DNA from: Terebella lapidaria
Taxonomy: Eukaryota > Annelida > Polychaeta > Terebellida > Terebellidae
Reading direction: 5' to 3'
DNA: 64,000 nucleotides
Assembly: GCA_949152475.1 (NCBI GenBank)
Contig: OX424555.1
Coordinates: 64,151,977 to 64,215,976, forward strand
Part shown: positions 45,955-58,304 of the stretch, piece after piece
Position numbering within the stretch: the first letter of the stretch is position 1
Layout of the letters: each line of letters begins with the position of its first letter
Notes under the pieces: generated by a model
The model's input: the letters and a program-made list of their open reading frames with translations, nothing else
Databases searched by the model: none
What the model was told of the DNA's origin: nothing
Made by a program: the position numbers and the translations under genes

Positions 45955-47489
45955 TTGTTAGCGCTCTACAGGTCACAATTTTGATCGTAGAGTGCTGAAA
46001 ATTTGTCAGAAGTTGTGCAGTCAATACTCGACCAAGTGATTAACTTTTGGGAGGTCAAGGTCAAAAATTGAGGTCAAGGTCAAGCAAAAGGTCAAAATCG
46101 AAAAATCGCGATAACTCCGTTTTCAATCAATGTTATTTTTTCTAGCTATTTTTATATTTTTCTATGGTCAATTCCGCATCATATGATGCATGCCGGATGG
46201 TCTTACGACCAAAACTCCCGATTTTCGGTCCAGGTCGAAAATTTGGGGGTCACGAATTTAGGCTTTTTTCTACCTCGCAATATTCAAAACCATATTATAG
46301 AGCAAATTCCCGATATATGTTGCTGATTTTCACTCAGAAGTTGTGCCTTATCACACAAAACACGATTGTGAAGTTATAGGACTCAAGGTCAAGAATTAGA
46401 GTTAAGGTCATAGTAAAGGTCAAAATCGAAAAATTGCAATAACTTGGCTTTTGATCAAAATTAATTTTTCTAAACATTTTTGTATTTTTATTTGGTCAAT
46501 TCGACATCAGCTGACGTATGTCCGATGGTTGTACGACCAAAACTCCCGATTATCGCCCATGGTTGAACATTTGGGGGTTTTCAGATCATTTGTATTTTGT
46601 GCAATATTCAAACCGTTATTGTGGAGTCAGAATCCGATAGAAGTTGCTGATTTTTAATCAGTAGGTGTGTCTTATCATACTGAACATATGTGTAAAGATG
46701 TAGGACTCAATATCAAGAATTACAGTTAAAGTCATAGTAAAGGTCAAAATCGAAAAATCGCAATAACTCCGTTTCTATTCAATGTTATTTTTTCTGAGTA
46801 TTTTTATATTTTTTTATGGTCAATTCCGCGCCCTGCGGTGCATGCCCGATGGTCGTACGACCAAAACTCCCGATTTTCGGTCCAGGTCGAAAATTTGAGG
46901 GTCATGATTTTATGGTTTCATGTCTCGCAACCTTCAACCCCATATTGCGAGGCCAATTTCTGATATGGGTTATTGATTTTTACTCAGGAGTTGTGCCTTA
47001 TCAAATTGAACAAATCTGTGGAGTTTCTTAACTCAAGGTTGAAAATTAAGGTCAAGGTCATGTAAAAGGTCAAAATCGAAAAATCGCAATAACTCCACTT
47101 TTGATCAACATTAATTTTTGTCAGTATTTTTGTATTTTTATATGGTTAATTCGGCGTCAAATGGTGTATGTGCGATGGTCGTACGACCAAAAGTCCCGAT
47201 TATCGCCCGGTGCCGAAAATCTGGGGGTCATGTGCAAGTTGCATAGTGGTAGCCCTAGTGTAGTGGCCGAAAAATTACCTCACATAAGTTGCCAATTTAT
47301 AGGAGATATGAAATGTTTTATGCAGATTTGAATACACAAATGTGAAACGTGGACTTTCTTGCCCTAATTCTCCAATTGAGTTGACTGTGAAAGTTGGTTA
47401 TCAATACTAGTTTGGGTTATAAAGTTACAGTTATTTTGGATCGATTTCTTCGTGCAGTCATGCCGACATGCATGCGGTCATACATGTAC

Positions 47490-47640
47490 AGTAAATGTAG
47501 GCTTTTGACTCTGCGAGTTCGAATCTACCTGCTTTTAAATATTTTTTTTTTGCTCTTTATTTTTTTCAAGAATATCCAGTACCATTATAATCTATTATAG
47601 TGGTTTTATCCAAGAACTTTTTGCAATTTGTTTTGATATA
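47490..47640 (+). mobile_element. SINE remnant in unit 1 (B-box half only)
   Basis: GTAGGCTTTTGACTCTGCGA, GTTCGAATCTACCTGC and a T-rich TTTTTTTGCTCTTTATTTTT tail match the 3' half of the SINE in units 2 and 3. The A-box half is missing, so unit 1 carries a deletion. Confidence 0.6.
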
Positions 47641-49944
47641 TTATGAATATACACTGTTGAATGATCATTTGGTACTAATATGGCGTGCAAAAATTATCGT
47701 TGCCTCTGTCATATAATACCAGTATGGCATGCAAAAACGGCCATCACGATCTGCTTGAACTCATTAGATAGTTCTCCGAAGATGCAGCATCATGATATGA
47801 AAGTTACCAAGTTGTAGTAACGAACATTTATAGCAGTGTTGTATTCTATAATTTTTCTTATATTGACATCATCAAAATTTTGTGCTGTTAGTAGTATATA
47901 TTATGTTGATACACACATCGATTGAATGTTTTGAATGAGTCAGTCTCAAATGGCTGGGTCTTGCTCAGGAGACGTCATAAAGATTCAATATGTATGTCTG
48001 CTCAGGAGTTGTGCATTATTAATGCTAACAAATTTGTGAAAATTCAGAATTCAAGGGCCAAGGTCACTGTGAAAATGAAGCAACTCTTGTCTAATTTTAA
48101 AATTGTGAATTCTTCTGCTGGGTGATGCTCAGGAGGTGTCTTAAAAGTGCCAATTTCTAATGTTAGAAGTTGTTCAGTATATCTTTTCAATGTGTAATTA
48201 ATGAGTAAATGTTTTAAATGTAAACAAATGTTTAGTTATTTCGTCAAGTGTTGGCCTATGGCCGATTTTTACTTGACGAAATTAAATTTCGTCAAGTATG
48301 TTGGTCAGTTGCGTTTGTCTGTCTGTCTGTCTGTCTGTTTGTTTGTTTGTTTGTTTGTTTGTTTGTTTGTTAGCGCTCTACAGGTCACAATTTTGATCGT
48401 AGAGTGCTGAAAATTTGTCAGAAGTTGTGCAGTCAGTACTCGACCAAGTGATTAACTTTTGGGAGGTCAAGGTCAAAAATTGAGGTCAAGGTCAAGCAAA
48501 AGGTCAAAATCGAAAAATCGCAATAACTCAGTTTCTAATCGATGTTATTTTTTCTAGGTATTTTTATATTTTTCTATGGTCAATTCCGCATCATATGATG
48601 CATGCCCGATGGTCGTATGACCAAAACTCCCGATTTCCGGTCCAGGTCGAAAATTTGGGGGTCACGAATTTAGGTTTTTCCTGCCTCACAATATTCAAAA
48701 CCATATAATAGAGCAAGTTCCCGATAGATGTTCCTGATTTTTATTCAGAAGTTGTGCCTTATCACACAAAACACGATTGTGAAGTTATAGGACTCAAGGT
48801 CAAGAATTAGCGTTAAGGTCATAGTAAAGGTCAAAATCGAAAATTCGCAATAACTTCGCTTCTGATCAAAATTAATTTTTCTAAACATTTTTGTATTTTT
48901 ATTTGGTCAATTCGACATCAGCTGACGTATGTCCGATGGTTGTACGACCAAAACTCCCGATTATCGCCCAAGGTCGAACATTTGGGGGTTTTCAGATCAT
49001 TTGAATTTTGTACAATATTCAAACCGTTATTGTGGAGTCAAAATCCAATATAAGTTGCTGATTTTTAATCAGTAGGTGTGTCTTATCACACTGAACATAT
49101 GTGTAAAAGTGTAGGACTCAAGATCAAGAATTACAGTTAAAGTCATAGTAAAGGTCAAAATCGAAAAATCGCAATAACTCCGTTTCTATTCAAAGTTAAT
49201 TTTTGTGAGTATTTTTATATTTTTTTATGGTCAATTCCACGTCCTGTGGTGCATGCCCGATGGTCGTACGACCAAAATTCCCGATTTTCGGTCCGGGTCA
49301 AAAATTCGAAGGTCTTGATTTTATGGTTTCATGTCTCGCAACTTCAACCCCATATTGCGAGGCCATGTTCTGATATGTGTTATTGATTTTTACTCAAGAG
49401 TTGTGCCTTATCAAATTGAACAAATCTGTGGAGTTTCTTAACTCAAGGTCGAAAATTAAGGTCAAGGTCATGTAAAAGGTCAAAATCGAAAAATCGCAAT
49501 AACTCTACTTTCGATCAACATTAATTTTTGTCAGTATTTTTGTATGGTCAATTCGGCGTCAAATGGTGTATGTGCGATGGTCGTACGACCAAAACTCCCG
49601 ATTATCGCCCGATGCCGAAAATCTGGGGGTCATGTGCAAGTTGCATAGTTGTAGCCCTAGAGTAGTGGCCGCAAAATTACCTAACATAAGTTGCCAATTT
49701 ATAGGAAATATGAAATGTTTTATGCAGATTTGAATACACAAATATGAAATGTGGACTTTTCTTGCTCTAATTCTCCAATTGAGTTGACTGTGAAAGTTGG
49801 TTATCAATATTAGTTTGGGTTATAAAGTTACAGTTATTTTGGGATCGATTTCTTCGTGCAGTCATGCCGACATGCATGCGGTCATACATGTACAGTAAAA
49901 GTTGTTCACAATGGGGAAGGGAATACGGCAACAAGTTGTATGAT

Positions 49945-50100
49945 GGCTCGGTGGCCGAGTGGTTACAGTGCTCGCTCTCTAACACGTAGGCTGTTGACTC
50001 TGTGGGTTAGAATCTACCTGCTGGTAAATATTTTTTTTGCTCTTTGTTTTTTTTTAGAATATCCAGTACCATTATAATCTATTATAGCGGTTATCCAAGA
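49945..50100 (+). mobile_element. tRNA-derived SINE in unit 2
   Basis: A box TGGCCGAGTGG and B-box-like GGGTTAGAATCT (one change from the polymerase III consensus) are followed by a T-rich tail (TTTTTTTGCTCTTTGTTTTT) and AATATCCAGTACC. The arms do not fold as a functional tRNA. Confidence 0.65.
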
Positions 50101-52710
50101 ACTTTTTGCAATGTGTTATGATATATTAATAATATACACTGTTGAATGATCATTTGGTAGGAATATGGGCATTATGTCGTGCGAAAATTGTCGTCGCCTC
50201 TGTCATATAATACCAGTATGGCATACAAAAACGGCCATCACGATCTGCTTGAATTCATTAGATGGTTCTCCAAAGATGCAGCATCATGATATGAAAGTTA
50301 CCAAGTTGTAGTAACGAACATTAATAGCAATACTGTATTTTATGATTTTTTTTATATTGACATCATCAAAATTTTGTGCTGTTAGTAGTATATACTATGT
50401 TGATACACACATCGATTGGATGTTTTAAATGAGTCAGTCTCAAATGGCTGGGTCTTGCTCAGGAGACGTCATAAAATTTCAATATGTATGTCTGCTCAGG
50501 AGTTGTGCATTATTAATTCTAACAAATTTTTGAAAATTCAGAATTCAGGGACAAGTATTAAGGCCAAGGTCACTGTGTAAATGAAGCAACTCTTGTCTAA
50601 TTTCTAAAATTGTGAATTCTACTGCTGGGTGATGCTCAGGAGGTGTCTTAAATGTGTCAATTTCTAATGCTAGTTGTTCAGTAAATATTTTCAATGTGTA
50701 AATTATGAGTAAATGTTTTAAATGTAAATAAACAAATGTGTAGATATTTCGTCAAGTGTTGGCCTATGGCCGATTTTCTGTCTGTCTGTCTGTCTGTCTG
50801 TTTGTTTGTTAGCGCTCTACAGGTCACAATTTTGATCGTAAAGTCCCGAAAATTCGTCAGAAGATGTGCAATTAGTACTCAACCAAGTGATTAACTTTTG
50901 GGAGGTCAAGGTCAAAAACTGAGGTCAAGGTCAAGGAAAAGGTCAAAATCGAAAAATCGCAATAACTTCGCTTCTAATTAAGATTATTTTTTCTAATTAT
51001 TTTTATATTTTTCTATGGTCAATCCCGCATCATATGATGCATGCCCGATGGTCGTATGACCAAAACTCCCGATTTCCGGTCCAGGTCGAAAATTTGGGGG
51101 TCACGAATTTAGGTTTTTCCTGCCTCACAATATTCAAAACCATATAATAGAGCAAGTTCTGGATAGATGTTCCTGATTTTTACTCAGAAGTTGTGCCTTA
51201 TCACACAAAACACGATTGTGAAGTTATAGGACTCAAGGTCAAGAATTAGAGTTAAGGTCATAGTAAAGGTCAAAATCGAAAAATCGCAATAACTTCGCTT
51301 CTGATCAAAATTAATTTTTCTAAACATTTTTGTATTTTTATTTGGTCAATTCGACATCAGCTGACGTATGTCCGACGGTTGTACGACCAAAACTCCCGAT
51401 TATCGCCCAGGGTCGAACATTTGGGGGTTTTGAGATCATTTGAATTTTGTACAATATTCAAACCGTTATTGTGGAGTCAAAATCCAATATAAGTTGCTGA
51501 TTTTTAATCAGTAGGTGTGTCTTATCACATTGAACATATGTGTAAAGGTGTAGGACTCAAGATCAAGAATTACAGTTAAAGTCATAGTAAAGGTCAAAAT
51601 CGAAAAATCGCAATAACTCAGTTTCTAATCAATGTTATTTTTTCTAGGTATTTTTATATTTTTCTATGGTCAATTCCGCATCATATGATGCATGCCCGAT
51701 GGTCGTATGTCCAAAACTCTCGATTTCCGGTCCAGGTCGAAAATTTGGGGGTCACGAATTTAGGTTTTTTAGGCCTCACAATATTCAAAACCATATAATA
51801 GAGCAAATTCCTGATAGATGTTTCTGATTTTTACTCAGAAGTTGTGCCTTATCACACAAAACACGATTTTGAAGTTATAGAACTCAAGATCAAGAATTCG
51901 AGTTAAGGTCATAGTAAAGGTCAAAATCGAAAAATCGCAATAACTTCGCTTCTGATCAAAATTAATTTTTCTAAACATTTTTGTATTTTTATTTGGTCAA
52001 TTCGACATCAGCTGACGTATGTCCGATGGTTGTACGACCCAAACTCCCGATTATCGCCCAAGGCCGAACATTTGGGGGTTTTGAGATCATTTGAATTTTG
52101 TACAATATTCAAACCGTTATTGTGGAGTCAAAATCCAATATAAGTTGCTGGTTTTTAATCAGTAGGTGTGTCTTATCACATTGAACATATGTGTGAAGGT
52201 GTAGGACTCAAGATCAAGAATTACAGTTAAAGTCATAGTAAAAGTCAAAATCGAAAAATCGCAATAACTCCACTTTCGATCAACATTAATTTTTGTCAGT
52301 ATTTTTGTATTTTTGTATGGTCAATTCGGCGTCAAATGGTGTATGTGCGATGGTCGTACGACCAAAACTCCCGATTATCGCCCGATGCCGAAAATCTGGG
52401 GGTCATGTGCAAGTTGCATAGTGGTAGCCCTAGAGTAGTGGCCGCAAAATTACCTAACATAAGTTGCCAATTTATAGGAAATATGAAATGTTTTATGCAG
52501 ATTTGAATACACAAATATGAAATGTGGACTTTTCTTGCTCTAATTCTCCAATTGAGTTGACTGTGAAAGTTGGTTAGTTTGGGTTATAAAGTTACAGTTA
52601 TTTTGGGATCGATTTCTTCGTGCAGTCATGCAGATATGCATGCGGTCATACATGTACAGTAAAAGTTGTTCTCCATGGGGAAGGGAATACGGCAACAAGT
52701 TGTATGATGG

Positions 52711-52868
52711 GTCGGTGGCCGAGTGGTTACAGTGCTCGCTCTCTAAGACGTAGGCTTTTGACTCTGCGGGTTCGAATCTACCTGCTGGTAAATATTTTTT
52801 TTTGCTCTTTGTTTTTTTTTTAGAATATCCAGTACCATTATAATCTATTATAGTGGTTATCCAAGAAC
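52711..52868 (+). mobile_element. tRNA-derived SINE in unit 3
   Basis: A box TGGCCGAGTGG and B box GGGTTCGAATC are tRNA-spaced with a class II-like long variable region. T-arm pairing is weak and the acceptor stem does not close, so this is a pseudo-tRNA SINE head. The tail is as in unit 2. It was part of the unit before the array expanded, since all three units hold it at the same place. Confidence 0.7.
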
Positions 52869-53531
52869 TTTTTGCAATGTGTTATGATATATTATGAATA
52901 TACACTGTTGAATGATCATATGGGCATTATGGCGTGCGAAAATTGTCGTCGCCTCTGTCATATAATACCAGTATGGCATACAAAAACGGCCATCATGATC
53001 TGCTTGAATTCATTAGATGGTTCTCCAAAGATGCAGCATCATGATATGAAAGTTACCAAGTTTTAGTAACGAACATTAATAGCAATACTATATTTTACTA
53101 TATTTTATATTGACATCATCAAAATTTTGTGCTGTTAGTAGTATATACTATGTTGATACACACATCGATTGGATGTTTTAAATGAGTCAGTCTCAAATGG
53201 CTGGGTCTTGCTCAGGAGACGTCATAAAGTTTCAATATGTATGTCTGCTCAGGAGTTGTGCATTATTAATTCTAACAAATTTTTGAAAATTCAGAATTCA
53301 GGGACAAGTATTAAGGCCAAGGTCACTGTGTAAATGAATCAACTCTTGTCTAATTTCTAAAATTGTGAATTCTACTGCTGGGTTATGCTCAGGAGGTGTC
53401 TTAAATGTGTCAATTTCTAATGCTAGGAGTTGTTCAGTAAATCGTTTCAATGAGTAAATTTTGTGTAAATGTTTCAAATGTAAACAAATGTGTAAATAAT
53501 TTCGTCAAGTGTTGGCCTATGGCCGATTTTT

Positions 53532-53870
53532 CTTTGATCGTTTTATCAGCCATCATAAAACGATGCCATGAACATGGGAAGGGTCCCTGCCTCAACACCC
53601 ACCAGTTTTATTCTGCGTGGCAAAATTTGCATGTTCATTGTTGAAAAGCTTTCCTGTTGACACAGTAGCATAATCGTGCTGATGTGTTTAATACAATAAA
53701 AATGATTACCCCTTATGTATGGCACAGAAATATGTGTGTAATTTTTTGTGCATCACGGTATGACAGTGAACTGAAAACAATGCAGTAGCTTCAAAGAAAT
53801 TATATGCCAATCCTAGCTTGATCTCTAGTCTCGAGAACGATTACACAGCAAATAAGCAATGGCATATACA
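53532..53870 (+). repeat. Inner left arm, continuation after the array
   Basis: Mirrors 55285-55600: CATGAACATGGG, CTGCCTCAACACCCA, CACCAGTTTT(A/G)TTCTGCGTG, TTGACACAG, AACTGAAAACAATGCAGTAG and TCTAGTCTCGAGAACGATTA. It confirms that the array split a single continuous arm. Confidence 0.85.
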
Positions 53871-54795
53871 TGTTCATTCCAACTTGGATCTTCTGGATTC
53901 GCAAGGTGAACTGTATTTTGTGCAGTGGCATTTGACACAAAGGTCAAAGACATCCTTAACCTCTTGACCGCCAGACCTGAAAAATTGTCCCACGCCGGGC
54001 ATTTTTTCAAGGAAATTTGCAAAATTAAAGAAAAACCCACAGTTGATTGAAATTTATTAAACAAGTATGAAAAAATATCTAGCCTCGTGCAAGCGACACC
54101 ATTGGGCCTCGGTGTGTTCTGGTTACCATAGCAACAACCACTAATTCTTGAACTTTTCACAAATCTTGAAATAATATTCACGAAAGCATGCAATGTTTTC
54201 ACAGAATATTAATATCCCCATGTCTTTGATTATGAATGTAAGTATCAATCTATTACCACCAATATAAAATATTATACATGCAACTCAGTTTCTTTTATTG
54301 ATGTTAACAACCATACCTAGATATAACTGGTACACATGACAGTGAATTCAGTGGAAGATACCTTTGCTCAGCATGCTCACACACTTACATACATCTGTCA
54401 GACGACAACACCACGGAAAACCCAATAATTTCTCTTTCCATCACATGCATTCCCATTGTATTGATGTACTGATTGTATTGATCTTTGACCAACATATTGA
54501 TTGTAACGAACACTACAACAGTTTCATCGATATACGGAAGCTGCGTGGGAACTTTTGACTGAAAAATATAGACCGTACAAGAAAAAACATGGGAGTGACT
54601 TTGCGCCGGATATTTCCGGCACATAGGCGTCACACAATTACGTTTTGCGCCGGAAATATCCGGCGCTGTTGGCGCTGAAGAGGTTAATAAAATGCATTAT
54701 GGTCTAGAGGGGAACCATCTTTGTTGTCTGTTTCAGTCCATCCATGGTCTGTGGTGTTTTGAACAGCTCCTACTGGTTAATGGGCTCTAGATTGT
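53830..54795 (-). pseudogene. CRC-like gene fragment, left-arm copy (split by MITE)
   Basis: On the minus strand, 54795-54700 gives EPVGAVQNTTDHGWTETD and DNKDGSPL. After the 724 bp insertion, 53955-53830 gives RMSLTFVSNATAQNTVHLAN. These parallel EPLGVVQTPKRHGWNEKDGK and CVRDVSVLDVKCHRTNP in the right-arm copy at 55090-55270. The cysteines of the right copy are not kept, so this copy is more decayed and is broken in several places. Confidence 0.65.
53960..54683. mobile_element. 724 bp non-autonomous piggyBac-like element
   Basis: TTAA on both sides (53956-53959 and 54684-54687) and termini CCTCTT...AAGAGG. The TTAA target and CCY-type ends are typical of piggyBac elements. Subterminal sequence includes GCGCCGGA and a TATTTCCGGC/GCGCCGGAAATATCCGGCGC palindrome at the right. 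A scrap of DR1 (54237-54270) and AT-rich filler lie inside. No transposase. It splits the left CRC-like fragment and has no counterpart in the right arm. Confidence 0.8.
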
Positions 54796-54860
54796 GTTCT
54801 TAATTGGAGTCTTCTGATATGTTGTTCTAGCACATCACTTGTTCCAGGAATTCATTACAT

Positions 54861-55270
54861 ATGACTGATCTTGTGAAAGAGAACCTTCATCCCGACAATG
54901 TCAACGTTGATGTCATCAGTGATAAATTCATGATCCTATTTCATGCATTCACTGGATCTGACAGCTCCTTCGATCTGACTCTCCTTCATATGTTAATATC
55001 ATCTGAGCTGAGACGATGGAATTGGTCTGTGATGATGCAATTATTGAATCTAATATTTATGATATCAACATTGACCTCGTAAGCACAGGGACTAGAGCCC
55101 ATGAACCACTAGGGGTTGTTCAAACCCCTAAAAGGCATGGATGGAATGAGAAAGACGGCAAGAAATTTCCCATGTTAACCACAATATCTTGTGTCAGGGA
55201 TGTCTCTGTTCTTGATGTCAAATGTCATCGCACAAACCCTTGTCAATTTTGCGAATGCAAGCAGGTCTAA
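54861..55270 (+). pseudogene. CRC-like / 'HAFTG' family gene fragment, right-arm copy
   Basis: The first frame reads DLVKENLHPDNVNVDVIS and FHAFTGSDSSFDLTLL. After a frame change the next reads RAHEPLGVVQTPKRHGWNEK, DGKKFPMLTTISC and VKCHRTNPCQFCECKQ. The order HAFTGSD(T)S, then HGW..KDGK.P..TT, then CxxxxCxxCxC matches the family of uncharacterised animal proteins described at 1797-2160. The family role is unknown; the Cys-rich end suggests DNA or zinc binding by analogy with CXC/tesmin domains. The first part lies in the single-copy centre and the second in the right arm. Broken. Confidence 0.65.
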
Positions 55271-56765
55271 CTTGAAATGTATACATGTAAATGCCATTCC
55301 AAATTTGCCGTGTAATCATTCTTGAGACTAGAGGTCAAAGCTATCATTGGCATAGAACATTTATCTTGAGCCACTGCATTGTTTTCAGGTAACTGTCATA
55401 TCGTTCTGGACAAACAAATCACATGTCATTGCTGTATCATACATAAGGGGCAACTCCTGTGTCAACCGGAAACCAATCAACAATGAACATGCTCCATTTG
55501 CCACGCAGAACAAAACTGGTGCATGGGTGTTGAGGCAGAGATATTTCCCATGTTAATGGCAGCTGATAAGATCAACAAACGCGCGGTAGAAGTGACCTTC
55601 AATGGCATTTTATGGTGCCGTGATTCCAATGCAATTGAAAGGAAATTACAGGATCCGTACTGGTCCATTATTGGATTGTTTAGTTTTATCATTACTGGTA
55701 ACTTTTATGCAGAGGCCTTGCTTAAATTCAGAAATTATCTGTTGGCCGTGAGGGCCATCTTGGATTTGATTTCTGTGAAATAAAAAGTGTTGCATTCCAT
55801 GCACAACTGAGAATGATGGTTTCTGCAGACCCTAAATACTAGTTCATTTGTATTTTGCACCATCTTACTAGGAAAATGCAATATTTTCCAGAGACCACAA
55901 ACGAGCATCGCATTAATCATCGAGTCATGTATCCAGGAATTCAAAAGAATCCACCTTGGCACTAATTCTGTAAATTGATTCTTATCTTTTGAGCTTGATA
56001 TGTGGTAATGGAACTGCTTTTACTATCAATCTGGCCTCTTTTAGGATTTCTACTCATATCAGTCGCACCATGGTTGGAGATGTGCTTTTCGCCAGTTTCA
56101 TTGTCAGTCTTTCGTAACTCTGAAGCATTCAACAGTCACAGGTACTCGGCATGGATAAAATTGGATTCCCCAGTATCAAAAACATAGGTATAGACACCAA
56201 AACCATGTCTCTACCTGCAACAGAAGCTGAGATATAGCCCAAAACATGATTTCAGAGTTTTCAATGGTGGCCATTTTGAAAACGGCCCAGAAAACCATAT
56301 TTGCCAGCGATGGGTCTCTAGAAACAGTATTAATAATCAGTAATGTGTTCGGAAATAACTAAAAAAAATAATTTCAGAAAATCATCGGGGGGAGGGGGAG
56401 GAGAGGATGCAGGCACACATACTATACATGCCCGACTATGAGATCCGCTAATAATTAGCAAAATTCAAGCAAAACGCTGTTTTTTTACATATTGCTGCAG
56501 AACATTCAATATAATTATCTTTTTTTCATTTTTTCATATTTGACAGGTATAGTTAGAAATAACGAATTTTGCGAACCGGCCGTTTGAAGTCAATTTACTG
56601 CAAAAAGAAAAATGGCTGCCATATCCGCCACAGGCCATATTTAGAATGGCTCCCTAGCTTATATTGATCAGTGAATGATACTCTACCCCTTTGCAAAGTT
56701 TCATGCTTTTATCACAATGTGAACAATTTTTTTTGCTAAGAACCTGCACTATTGGTTTTCATGCG
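55095..56765 (-). repeat. Inner right arm of the foldback
   Basis: Mirror of the left arm from 54795 back to 44215 without its three insertions. Landmarks read on the minus strand: TGGGCTCTAG, ATGCCATT with GTAATC(G/A)TTCT, CATGGGAA, TTCTGCGTGGCAAA, GGCCAACAGATAATTT, GGTAGAGACATGGTTTTGGT and GGAGCCATTCT(A/C)AATATGGC with CTGTGGCGGATATGGCAGCC. It gives the empty-site sequence for each left-arm insertion. Confidence 0.85.
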
Positions 56766-58304
56766 GATCGGACATTTTTCCAAGACTATATGACCAAACA
56801 TGGTGAAAAAAACATTCAAATGGGTGTGGGGTGTTATCGGTTGCAGATAAGGCTTATGTTATTATGAAAAACTCATAGGAGGTTGTATATGGGCTTCAAA
56901 ATGATGACTTTGAATTTGACCTTGGATGACTTCAAATACTCTGCTTCAGCGTTTGCGTACCTAGAGTTTCCAGCAAAATTTTGCTCGAATTGTGTTATTT
57001 TTTAATAAGCATCTACTAGTAGTGCGGTTTAATAGTTCTCAACGCCTACAAATTTCCATGGGGGGCGGACATTTTTTGAACATTTTATGATCAAATATGG
57101 TGAGAAATTTTAAAATGGGTGTGGAGCATTAATAGTTGCAGATAGGGCCTTCTGTTATGTTAGTATCGAATACTTACTGGATGTCATATATAAATATATG
57201 GACATGAAAACGTTGACCTCGATTATGACCTCGGATGACCTTGAGACGTCAAATACTGATAATTTTACTTTAGCTCAGTTTGTTTGGGGAATTAGATGTA
57301 GGGATTAACGGTTGGGTTTAAATAGTCTATATTGATAGAGAACACTGTGTCACATGTTTATGAAGTTAGTAGGTGACTTTGATCCTAACTATCTACGGTT
57401 GATCCTGCCAGTGGCTTTAAACTTGTTTTTTTTAATAGGCTCATTGTTCGTTTGACTTCAATGTATATGAAGCTGTTTTGAGAAATCGACATGGCACTTG
57501 AGCATAATCACCTTGAATATGTTCTGTTGAATATCTGTATACAGTAACTGTTCTGTCTAGGTGATTCTATAATCTATACAAAAGAGACTGTGTCCAAACC
57601 TGTTGAACCTGTATCATGCTTTATGTATTTTTACTGAAATAAAAGATATAAATAAATATGTGACTCACATAATATGTACCTGAGGAACAGGATCTAAACA
57701 GGTTTCCTCAGGTCTGTTGTACACGAAATGCAAAACATATCAACGTTTATCTAAAGCACTTCGAATCGAGCGCCAATTCATGTGAAAGGATCACCTGTTG
57801 AATATTATGTACTTTGATTAGTTTGAATATCTATTATATTGGTGATAAACTGGTCCTTCTCGGATAAGACCCTCTCCATAAAGACTTACTTTAATGACTT
57901 TTTCCTATGGCGCTAGGATGACTTTTAACATGTAGATGAACCCCTTTAATGACTCCCCTTCATACAAGACATCTATTTCACGGCAGGAGTGTAGGTCGTA
58001 TCTGAGATCACTTTGATATGTGATCATATGGAACTGTGATATGTGGCTCGATAATTCTCAAGTTACCAGTATTCAATTTTTTGCCTGGAGGTGAATGCTC
58101 ATACATATAAGTCACAAGTCCTGGAAATTCGGTTGGACATTGGAAATCTCATATCATTTGGATTTTTAGCGTGGGTGTGTAGAAAGAATCAACTTCGAAA
58201 CCTTACAGCGAACAGGGAATGTCTGATGCCTGACTGGTGTACTTATGTCAATTATGATTACATGTATGTCAGACTCGATTGCATGGGAGCTGTGATATAT
58301 ACAT
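56766..58304. other. Right-arm segment without mirror partner; no gene
   Basis: Contains a loose tandem repeat (56750-57180: AATTTCCATGGGG or TTTTCATGCGGATCGGACAT, TTTTTGAACATTTTATGA, AAATGGGTGTGG, TTGCAGATA(A/G)GGC). The rest is unremarkable. No domain is seen in any frame up to 104 codons. Confidence 0.45.

Larger units (their letters stand above)
45830..53531 (+). repeat. 7.7 kb higher-order tandem repeat array (three units)
   Basis: Units: 45879-48270, 48271-50773 and 50774-53531, with the cap of unit 1 itself duplicated (45830 and 45879). Each starts with a palindrome (ACTTGACGAAAT mirrored by ATTTCGTCAAGT; lost in unit 3), GTATGTTGGTCAGTTGCG and (TCTG)n(TTTG)n. ~326 bp monomers follow, marked CAAAATCGAAAAATCGCAAT, CGATGGTCGTACGACCAAAA and TCAAGGTCAAGG: four, four and five of them. 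A tRNA-like SINE, a unique tail and TCGTCAAGTGTTGGCCTATG complete the unit. Frames of 60-82 codons inside are shadows. The array sits cleanly in the left arm of the foldback; the right arm has the empty site. Confidence 0.9.

Noticed and set aside
52711-52790. Possible functional tRNA gene
   Set aside because: A and B boxes are good, but the T stem has mismatches and the acceptor ends do not pair. A truncated and a mutated version occupy the same place in the sister units, so it is a SINE.
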